From Symbiodinium natans (Eukaryota > Sar > Dinophyceae > Suessiales > Symbiodiniaceae), in contig CAJNDS010002118.1 in the NCBI GenBank assembly GCA_905221605.1, positions 585,501 to 649,500 on the forward strand: a stretch of DNA of 64,000 nt. Direction: 5' to 3'. Positions 59,401-64,000 of this stretch are shown here, one piece after another. Position numbers and translations under genes: made by a program. The notes under the pieces were generated by a model, which was not told the origin of the DNA, ran no database searches, and worked only from the letters and a program-made list of their open reading frames with translations. Positions within the stretch are counted from its first letter, which is position 1, and the number at the start of each line of letters is the position of its first letter.

Positions 59401-60896
59401 GAAGCTCCATCCTTTCCAAGGTCCCTTACAAAGGCCCCAGGCTTTGAGCAAAACACTCCTAGAGCACACAACACCAGCAATGCTTTCAGAAACACTCCTG
59501 TCCAACGCAAGCTCCGAAAGGCACACTTCCTCTCTTCACTCTGTCCCAACAAACACTCAGGCACACAAGCGCTGGGGTGCAAGTCACTCCTACGTCCTAC
59601 ACGCAAGACACTCCTACTCCTAATGCAAACACTCTGAGGCTGGAGCGGCACAGGCCCTACCCCTACGCACTCAAAACCCTTGTCTCCACAGCGTGTGTCC
59701 CTACTGGTTTGCTTCTCCAAAGACGTGTTGCTTGCAGACTTAAGCAAAACAGCTGCGGCGGAACATAAAGCTTCAGCACAACATGCAGAGGGTGGGGTTT
59801 CCAGGTCTACTCCTACTTTTGCAACTGCAGCATGCTCACATCCACTCAAACGCTCCTGTAAAACATGCTCATGCAGCTCGTGTTCCCCCACATGTTGCTT
59901 CACTGAAAATGCTCGCAGCAAAAACTTAAAAGGTGTCACCTCCAATGCTCTTCCTACGTTGGGCGGTGCCTTCTTCTGCACCTTATCCACTTCCATCGCG
60001 TCGTCGTTCGGGCTCCACCCCGGCTTGGGTGAGTCCCCTTTTCTTCTTCTTCCTTTCGGCTTTGCCTTGGTAGGGCCAATCTCCTTAGCCAACGCCCACC
60101 AGCTCCTGGCTTCACGAACCAAAGGCACCCACCTCGAGGAACCTCGTTCCGTCTGCTTCACCAAGCAGCTTGCTCCAGGCTCTGAGGTGAGCCAGGTACT
60201 CCATCCCGAAAGGGATGCTTGCCAAGAACTGACTACGTTGAAACCAATCTTGCAAACCAAGACCTGTTGAAGCACTACGGGCCCCAACTTCCCAAACTTC
60301 ACCCGAATGTCAACCAACTTGACACATTCCATGGGCGTATCGCTAGCACTCATGAGCACAGGAAGAGGTCCCGAATGCTCCTTGACGACTTCGTAAAAAC
60401 CCAACGCACTCTCTGACAACACGTGGCAGGTGGCTCCACTATCAATGAGCCATGCGAAAGAGCTATTCCTAGAGGATGACTGATTCAGTCTCTCGATCTC
60501 TCCGTTCGTCATGGTGAGACGAGGGGGCTCAGCTTCATTGGGCTCATTAGTTCTTGTCCCCGGACCCAAGCCACTCAGATGATGAGACCGCATCGCCATC
60601 ACCTGGTCAGACTGCTCGTCTTCCACAGCTCGGCCCTTGGGCTTTCCTTTGTTCTTGGGCTTCCCCTTGGGCTTTCCACCCTTTCCTTTGTCTGTCTTCC
60701 CTTTGCCTTTGCCCTTGCCTTTAGGACTCTTCTCTCGATTCTTGGAACCAGAAGGCTTTCCACCTTTCGGTTCATCCCTCTTCTTTCCTTTTCCAGAGCT
60801 CTTGTCGGGGCACTGCCAACTCATATGGCCTGATTTGCCACAGTTCCAGCAGAGGCCGCGCTCCCCAACTGCATTCAGCGAACCAGCATCACACAA
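53469..60896 (-). CDS. Copia Pol polyprotein with methyltransferase-like tail, about 2475 aa
   Basis: An uninterrupted frame directly after an in-frame TGA that ends gag. Order: zinc knuckle CWNCGKSGHMSWQC (residues 16-29); Lys/Gly-rich linker; aspartic protease FAWLIDSGATCHVL (Asp about 152); a long variable region (about 200-1200) overlapped by another ORF; integrase with HRNKGH...CCDTC zinc site and LQVDFGFFG, VVHGDQENL, RPQAKGIVERH (D, D, E); RT with LLSADVSVAFMQA and LVYVDDLIIF; RNase H with SGFVDASWN, SSAEAELAAL, LASDSEAAL and NPADGLTKS. The last 250 residues hold VIEVFCSTDSALCRAC, IASPCTAGCSYR and ILVTQEWPKNCGLW, resembling a SAM-dependent DNA-methyltransferase fold. All core enzymes keep their catalytic residues. 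At 2475 residues it is much longer than a usual copia Pol (about 1400) owing to the variable region and tail. Confidence 0.93.
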   Translation of the reverse strand: MCDAGSLNAVGERGLCWNCGKSGHMSWQCPDKSSGKGKKRDEPKGGKPSGSKNREKSPKGKGKGKGKTDKGKGGKPKGKPKNKGKPKGRAVEDEQSDQVMAMRSHHLSGLGPGTRTNEPNEAEPPRLTMTNGEIERLNQSSSRNSSFAWLIDSGATCHVLSESALGFYEVVKEHSGPLPVLMSASDTPMECVKLVDIRVKFGKLGPVVLQQVLVCKIGFNVVSSWQASLSGWSTWLTSEPGASCLVKQTERGSSRWVPLVREARSWWALAKEIGPTKAKPKGRRRKGDSPKPGWSPNDDAMEVDKVQKKAPPNVGRALEVTPFKFLLRAFSVKQHVGEHELHEHVLQERLSGCEHAAVAKVGVDLETPPSACCAEALCSAAAVLLKSASNTSLEKQTSRDTRCGDKGFECVGVGPVPLQPQSVCIRSRSVLRVGRRSDLHPSACVPECLLGQSEERKCAFRSLRWTGVFLKALLVLCALGVFCSKPGAFVRDLGKDGASGSLASALSCELPKWECGPGGSLFDEHDCSSCAPFRGGRSAVSFEAASPKHRPFYLDPWLGRTAVGDSSLPWGVGDTGVGDQYKRHSGEATYAHCRAASHCCSDGGPVGFDGHPRRRARPSCRVCKVWLCFDHNGGGSRRCECYHPPTAPSMRAKGVLAQQSGWHPAHIEEIPSVPGGDSRVAVPSCPIPIVRGRASKHSAKRAQGRACAGCRLESAFGGRARPEQPPGDFGCSTANYNTGCCTIRVGWHGTASSQKCPSSTSFGVGFAQPSACKSRGNDSIACRHEESCNSRGGSIIVDGPRFSTRASGFLAVQPSFPAYAVRLFLCSIFGTRHAYGSRHASNSASSTSSILGTRHAYGSKPAYTSASSTSSIDTAPRYIEGACGRGSNGGRDADDARGGIRCPWDPYGREFRGPNGANGRWHWKSGERFSFDPAGRDEYGGSKPTYGQFGCGGLWLRDGLICLGMGPEGLKAGHELLRSSPQCTKLVGVGLKALLFAVGDWLCALGGRVGAFECLVGDCECSLPAANGSAHCPSVPRSSWKGSSALALGLVLGLVFRGWLRRCVKLLSVRRRSRLKFVRVTLVGRVPRRSWSVVRRLLFLRGVLACELKAEPTGEEAKGPMMKRWRAFKKWALCGLRSLRGSEQKKAVARSEALRMLAGLPTPVVVNSESEEELIPDPLEAELAKPSGSEPPRPSDVRKKPRVENVPSGEPGALSSPEVVSDALDPEVPVYLTSERLKAHRNKGHQPYLSCCDTCQSARGRVPARRKHMKHHHGPGELQVDFGFFGKNVRFLLMVHVVSGYIHTVVLGPEDEVPAVSVCKAFTEMGLSGLDIVVHGDQENLLESVFRNAAKHRTFGGRSMHWVPFAINRPQAKGIVERHVCLVKEAFWSVWLGLEERVGEKLPLGSHLFVEAMRYSVRMHNLFHVSKEHSTPLERLRGSTVQPVKSCEFGVVGFGKPQKDYPEHRGKRLVRALYVGPHGANGSGIRVFVPIGIGKPPRLEIFSSFRAKDPVEFDKAALRDLRGNKEDPERPIKFDVPIDGPSPPLDSPNIPEGSLEFPVERTEPPALEGPEAMEEEGELDGYSPDFSDVPEETGMEVEPPGGVGLEDLDAPMDPGEDDAMEEGLTWLYEHGLRQLFDGPDLRVTTKIRKGDDVKEWFRMKFGGKKIWVHVPDNAVCEVSGKVLPRKHLEEGMRLELSELDAFGVATIIGEAEARKRATRRIHTTRWVLTSKPSATNPERVRARLVVRDYAFGSNPLADGIYSPTTSLEALRGVLAIHAVRGGTLLSADVSVAFMQAPVQGVECIRFPNGMYDEENKPLFAQLHKAMNGLRVGPLSWYLEFTSTLRKQFGFGETADPTVHHRLEKDGALTLVLVYVDDLIIFSQNPPVAKDLYAKLAKIYKMKQTGLLEPGKTGQLEFLGRVIARTTEHGPVFFGLKPGYLKSLGEEFGISGKGVKPVLGNLEREYRKKEAGTPISTEAYERYRRVLGKLMWASLTLPHLSYPVGFLGRYQSDPDSQAEACLRRVVRWVMALPEYLQRFSAEALEYPCCASETMLSGFVDASWNICSVSGAIVKWHGIMIKTFSRKQSVTALSSAEAELAALTEAAKESVYLSLLMETLLYGMPKGETGEFPIHLASDSEAALSISKMTGLLRRVRHLELRHRYLQELVHLERLILSFISGERNPADGLTKSPEELLLEHLLVACGLERVCEEDLQGLVVPEHLRERMEELEEVCEKLEKIPTNLAKYEPVARDLALGSVPLLVIEVFCSTDSALCRACARDRVAYIGITEKEDFLSKSTQMFLGEVLLCLLSRKPPQIYVHIASPCTAGCSYRFKNWHRPKFRHRWREQVKKHVASWKALGRLLEDRCKEILVTQEWPKNCGLWKEESYLKEKKRLGLNFGRVVDRCAFDGVFKRWFFATNREEWSEIFSGKPCDKSHQHVSLASVEETGIYPTKLGRALLRAAKVTLGLVGTPS
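58016..59419 (-). CDS. 467-aa ORF overlapping copia Pol in another frame
   Basis: Starts MERMELPEASPPLCLVNSQS. The N-terminal 230 residues look like a folded helical domain (MIARLAHRFEEEGQLSLSRQ, IQLTLKKFLLYLEAIREL, DLRALLADVLVQSNRR). The rest is Pro/Ala-rich with two 22-residue repeats (APGTPMEA...PPPLPPPS) and ends in DSGSEMD. In the Pol frame the same DNA gives Cys/Ser/Arg-rich sequence of low protein quality (about Pol residues 493-960). So this frame is probably the original coding frame of an acquired gene, while the Pol frame simply stays open through it. Alternatively it is an overprinted accessory gene. No homologue recognised. Confidence 0.6.
   Translation of the reverse strand: MERMELPEASPPLCLVNSQSGSVAQVEAFSTSMIARLAHRFEEEGQLSLSRQLLQNIDLFTSTPGSVERLLGIPACLGELETQELVINTSGIPVKQPMLIAELRAIAAPTVDQSVLTDTLVEEHDRRAEYARYGYVLTTMGVVVADVSATIRQPHLPCEQRGYWRNNQVGIQLTLKKFLLYLEAIRELRCHPAQYQLFEAGLASILPNELKVERVPAADLRALLADVLVQSNRRVTLAAQPPTIIPDVAPSASGGTAPPLHKSAPAPPPSGWALLNQARAKAEAMIRLHADMKRAATAEVAPSSSTGPAFPPGPPAFLPFSPPSPLTPSVFSYAPSSAPGTPMEAGMPLTPPPLPPPSWAPGTPMEASLPIPPPPLPPPSTPHPDTLRELAGEVPMEVETPMTPVEAFGAPGTPMDVSSEVPMEPMVGGIGSPGSASPLTPPAETSMVVPNPPMDNSDVGDSGSEMD
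58283..58414 (-). repeat. 66-bp tandem repeat, two units
   Basis: Units 58283-58348 and 58349-58414 begin tggaggaggtagaggaggcg and encode the 22-residue Pro-rich repeat of the 467-aa ORF. The period is a multiple of three. Confidence 0.85.
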
Positions 60897-61957
60897 TCAG
60901 GTTTGCTCCTCGTAGAACCGGATGCTTTCAACCAGTTCCTCCCAGCTCCCAGACTTTCCATGCAGGACAACGTAATGCCTACACTCTGGGCTGACAGATT
61001 GAAGAAGAAGGGTTGAACGATCAGATGCTCCAAGCCTCAGTTCAGGGAACCGATGCAGCTTCTGGTCTACCTTCCCAAGCTCGTCCTCAAGGAAGCGGAC
61101 GCAGTCAAGCGGTCGCTTGTACGAACTCGCCTTCGAAGTTAGGCGAAGGGCTTCATCTCTCACAGCAATGGCCTCCATGCGAGAGACAATGCTGAAGGTC
61201 TGGTGCATTTGACGCATCACCTCATAACCACAAGCAGCTTGTCCTTGACGCATCGACGTGCTTCTCACCAGTTCCATCCCACGTTCGAACTTCTGCAGAC
61301 TTTGTTGCAGGTAGTAAACAGCCTTGCCGAACGCGATGCTGCCGGAACTGCCATGTCAGACTGCTTGATCTCACGGTCATGCGTCATTGCCTGGCGCAAC
61401 TCATTGACATAGTTGTCGTCTATCAACGCCAGCCAGGAAGCAAGCACCTCGCACCACCGATGGTACTCTTCCAGCTCTCTCACACGCCCTTTTCCCATCG
61501 ACACATTATCGATGAGCGGCAATGCTGGCAGATACTTCTCTGCACGGTTACTTCCAACATGCAGGTTCTGTGATGGCGCCGGTGGAGGAGAAGAAGCCTT
61601 TGCCGTAGGACTTCCAGCAGCTGCTGCACTTGAAGCACCCCCAAATGGGTTGCTCACAGCTGCCGACAATGCTTCCTGCTCACGTCTCCTTCTCTCGTCG
61701 GCCTCCATCTTTGCCACCAGAACTTGAAGTGTCTGTTGCTGATTCTGCATCATCATTTGCTGACTCCGCATCATCTGGACCATCATCTGCTGGAGTTGAG
61801 GGTCAAGTCCGACGACCGTGGCGGGTCCTCCCGCTGGAGCAGAAGCTCCAGGGGGTTGTGTTGCCGGTTGTTGCCCGTCCTGGGCACCACCGGGGCCAAA
61901 CAAAGCTTCGTCGTCTTCGTCTTCAGGCACAGGGGTCGACAGCCCGGGGTCAGCCAT
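60897..61957 (-). CDS. Copia Gag, one frameshift, ends at in-frame TGA
   Basis: Starts MADPGLSTPVPEDEDDEALF at 61957, 43 bases after the PBS region. Pro/Ala-rich then Met/Gln-rich (QLQQMMVQMMRSQQMMMQ), followed by a Gag core (RVRELEEYHRWCEVLASWLA). Near 61330-61350 coding moves by one base to the frame AVYYLQQSLQKFERGMELV, ending SWEELVESIRFYEEQT and TGA at 60899-60897. The Pol frame is the same as this second frame, so Gag and Pol are separated by one in-frame TGA. The indel may be a mutation; the TGA may be read through. Confidence 0.8.
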
Positions 61958-61988
61958 GGCTTCTAGTTTCTACGAGCGTGCTACACAT

Positions 61989-62000
61989 GCTCCGCTACCA
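61989..62000 (-). promoter_or_regulatory. Copia primer-binding site TGGTAGCGGAGC
   Basis: Directly after the 5' LTR end TTTTCACA. Close to TGGTATCAGAGC, the site complementary to initiator methionine tRNA used by many copia elements. Confidence 0.75.
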
Positions 62001-62398
62001 TGTGAAAACACAGCAGCAGCGCGCTGAACCCTCTTTTTCTCACGACTTGAGCCAAAGTCATAAGCCGGAGGCTTCGTCAGTGAAACTCTTTACACACAGG
62101 TGAAAACTCTGCTCTGCCACGTGTTCTCCACAGCCACAAAACAAACTCAAACGTCAGTGGGAGTTCTCGGGACCTACCCAACTATACCTAAAGCAAGCAA
62201 AAACGTGCACAGTCACTTCTACAGCTTTCAGACACACATCCCTACAACTCAAGCACTTCAAAAGGCTTTCCCACTTAAAGCAGCACTCCCGTCGAGCCTC
62301 CAAGGCACAACTACGGAGTTCCTACAACTACACACACACAATTATGAGCCAGCATGCAGGACAACAAAGTTAACATGTCCTTAGACGGAACTTTCACA
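62001..62398 (-). repeat. Copia 5' LTR (398 bp)
   Basis: TGTGAAAG...TTTTCACA in element orientation, with short inverted termini TGTGAAA/TTTCACA. Contains TTTGGCTCAAG at 62056-62046. Differs from the 3' LTR at about five sites. Confidence 0.92.
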
Positions 62399-62545
62399 AA
62401 GGGGAGGTTCAACCCACCATACACAGATCATGAAGCCATGCCAAGTCAACGCTCGGAAATCTTCAATTCCAACTCTTCCCAAATCCAACAAAAAACTCTG
62501 TTCAAAGCATATTTGAGACTCCAAGCTGTTGTTTCAATCAATTGC

Positions 62546-62960
62546 TTAACGGATCTTCTCCCCAGGCTTCAGGCTGTGGTGCACAAGGCTGAGTAGGCGG
62601 CGGATGCTGGGCATACTGTCTTGATCTAGCAGTTCGCCTGGGTAATTTGCCTTGAATTTGTCCACCATATCCTGGACTATGTCTTGGGTTAGGCGTGGTG
62701 GCAGGTGCTCCATCCATTGAGAAGGCTGCGAGGGCATGATGGGCGTAGGCAGTTGGGCTGTGCTCCCCCTGCTGGACCAGCTTGTGGCAGTTGTCCAGGG
62801 CGCGTCGTAGGCGGGCGATCTCCACGGAGGAGTCTAGGCCTCCTGGGCCGAGTTCTTGTGTGACTGCTTCAGGCAGGGCGTGTATGAAGGGATTGAGGGC
62901 TTCCACACACGGGAAGGGTGGCAGAGGGTTGGAGCCCTGCTTCTGCGCTTGCTGCACCAC
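62546..62960 (-). pseudogene. DIRS-type Gag fragment
   Basis: Two frames give pieces related to the Gag at 23910-25115: QWMEHLPPRLTQDIVQDMVD and FKANYPGELLDQDSMPSIRR match its ETWVESFAPKL and FLANYPSEVLNPSTLPSLRL region; the N-terminal part (LNPFIHALPEAVTQELGPGG) is in the other frame. Frameshifted and truncated, a second DIRS family different from the element at 18927-28083. The 62399-62545 stretch before it holds nothing recognisable. Confidence 0.6.
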
Positions 62961-63390
62961 GCACTAGCCCATGAGCCTCACAAAGCCTGGCTCTACGTCG
63001 ACGACTTACTGCTGTGCCTCCTCAGACATAAGGCCCCGGAGCAGCTAGCCCTCACAGTGGCTTTCCTCACAGTCATCGGTGCCCCGATCAGCTGGAAGAA
63101 AGCTGCCTTCGGAGACCAGCTCGTTTGGTGCGGTTGGAAGTTCTGCTTCGCCACAGAATCCATATGCCTAGCACAGCCTAAGCTAGATAAACTGCGCGCC
63201 CAGCTACTCAGCCTCCTGGAGCACAAACGCGTCCCCCGTAAAGAGCTCGAATCCTGCCTCGGCCGACTGATGTGGGCAACCAGTGTAAGCTCTCACCTGC
63301 GCTGCTTCGCCGCTCCGCTTTATTATGCGGATCTGCATAGCCCGCCTGGGACCCAATACCCTATCCCACCCCGCAGCTGGCCGCAATTCC
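62900..63390 (+). pseudogene. DIRS-type reverse transcriptase fragment
   Basis: Plus-strand frame with KAWLYVDDLLLCLL (motif C), FLTVIGAPISWKKAAFG, LVWCGWKFCF, RVPRKELESCLGRLMWA and LRCFAAPLYYADLHSP, each matching in order the RT at 19769-21808 (FVDDYLF, PLSWKK, IGWCF, ISRKDLERFVGLALWAA). N-terminal RT and RNase H are missing. It lies head to head with the Gag fragment, so a rearrangement joined them. Confidence 0.75.
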
Positions 63391-63391
63391 T

Positions 63392-64000
63392 TTGGTGCCC
63401 CTGGTGGCCCAGACGGTGCTGGACGCCGCGCTGGCCATCCGAGACGGGCGAGTCGGCTGCCGACGTGGCTGCAGCGCTTGCCACCGCACTCGCAGGGTAC
63501 ACGGACACCGCAGGGCTCAACGCACAGCTGGCCGTGCGAGATGCGCGCCTCGACAGGCACGACGCGGAGATCCTGGCCCCTGCAAGGTGCGGGGCCCTTT
63601 GCGACGGCGGCCGAGCTGTCGGCTTCCGAAACGAGCCTGCAGAGCGCCATCGATGCGCTCAACGCAGCGCTGGCCGCTCTGACCACGGGCGGCGGCACGA
63701 ACCTCGCCAACGCCCAGACGTGGCCCGGACAGACCACCTGGGACCTGCTGGTGGGCACCAACACGATTAGGAACTGGCACTTCAACGCTCCCCTGAGCGT
63801 CTCCCTGCAGAACGACAACTTCACGCTGAGCCTGGCCTGCGATGCGTACACGCAGGGAGAGGTCAACGCCCTGCTGGTTGTGAATACCCAGGAAGCGGGC
63901 ATTGCTGCACTTCACTTCACGTGGACTGCCCCCGAAATTCCGAGGATCTTGGCACCACGGGCGATCCCAATGTTGCTGGACCATGACACCCTCTTCACAG
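63392..64000 (+). pseudogene. Fibre-like coiled-coil and sheet module, frameshifted, runs off window
   Basis: Plus-strand pieces: TVLDAALAIRDG, then (another frame) VAAALATALAGYTDTAGLN and LAVRDARLDRHDAEIL, then (third frame, from about 63590, open to the edge) AELSASETSLQSAIDALNAA, TWPGQTTWDLLVGTNTIRNW and FNAPLSVSLQNDNFTLSLAC. Short coiled-coil repeats followed by a beta-rich module resemble trimeric fibre or adhesin-type repeats found in some dinoflagellate predicted proteins and in viral tail fibres. Two frameshifts are visible, so it is probably a decayed or intron-containing host gene. Family not identified. Confidence 0.45.

Larger units (their letters stand above)
41584..62398 (-). 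mobile_element. Ty1/copia LTR retrotransposon, 3' LTR split by LINE E array
   Basis: 5' LTR at 62001-62398; PBS at 61989-62000; gag from 61957; pol 60896-53469; polypurine tract 53362-53354; then the 3' LTR, of which 53351-53353 plus the duplicated 14 bases belong to its start and 41584-41979 to the rest. LTRs begin TGTGAAAG and end TTTTCACA in element orientation and differ at about 5 positions in 398, so the insertion is young. I see no clear 5-bp target duplication (aaagc left, aaggg right), which leaves the outer boundary on one side open. Confidence 0.9.

Noticed and set aside
1-64000. CRISPR arrays, bacterial operons, rRNA genes
   Set aside because: No regularly spaced short repeats with unique spacers, no ribosome-binding-site-led operons and no rRNA-like sequence were seen; tandem repeats present are element- or satellite-derived.

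Overview
The window reads as nuclear DNA of a dinoflagellate, most like Symbiodiniaceae or a relative. The evidence is the type of retroelement proteins (LINEs with OTU-domain ORF1s, a DIRS-like element with methyltransferase and dioxygenase-like domains, a Ty1/copia polyprotein with a methyltransferase-like tail). In addition, the 3' end of the dinoflagellate spliced leader recurs at element 5' ends and in terminal repeats. I see no ordinary intact host gene. Nearly everything is nested retrotransposon on the minus strand, with fragments of host-like and virus-like sequence between.

Layout. 1-4800: LINE A, 5' part only (ORF1 with an OTU protease, start of ORF2), running off the left edge. 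4821-12969: LINE B, essentially complete, bounded by a 20-bp direct repeat and ending in (AAC)21. 12970-13725: fragment of a host-like TIR-type gene. 14060-16450: AT-rich island with decayed zinc-ribbon and C2H2 genes of giant-virus style. 16450-17690: low-copy sequence with one possible exon. 17688-18926 plus 28084-29580: one LINE C copy, split by an 18927-28083 DIRS-superfamily element. 29581-37357: a second LINE C copy, preserving the empty insertion site. 37366-41583: palindrome, G-tract and degenerate tandem repeats. 41584-62398: a copia LTR retrotransposon whose 3' LTR is split by a head-to-tail array (41980-53336) of LINE E units. 62399-63390: head-to-head DIRS remnants. 63392-64000: plus-strand fibre-like coding sequence.

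How the parts work. LINEs A and B pair an ORF1 (OTU cysteine protease plus zinc fingers) with an ORF2 (AP endonuclease, reverse transcriptase, RNase H), the two overlapping at the stop/start. LINEs C and E have endonuclease-RT-RNase H ORF2s followed by an ORF3 whose C-terminal half looks like a protein-kinase/APH fold. The DIRS-like element encodes a coiled-coil protein, a tyrosine recombinase, a CCCH-finger Gag, a dioxygenase-plus-DNA-methyltransferase protein and an RT-RNase H. Its split direct repeats contain a circle-type junction. The copia element encodes Gag, then (past an in-frame TGA) protease, integrase, RT, RNase H and a methyltransferase-like tail, with a 467-residue ORF overlapping in another frame.

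The most unusual points are: the kinase-like ORF3 in two LINE families; methylation-type domains in two unrelated retroelement classes; dense short palindromes that differ as insertions or compensated stems between LINE C copies; a second hairpin family across LINE E; spliced-leader relics at LINE 5' ends; and LINE arrays in which the same target-site duplication separates each unit. All function calls come from reading motifs by eye; no database search was run.
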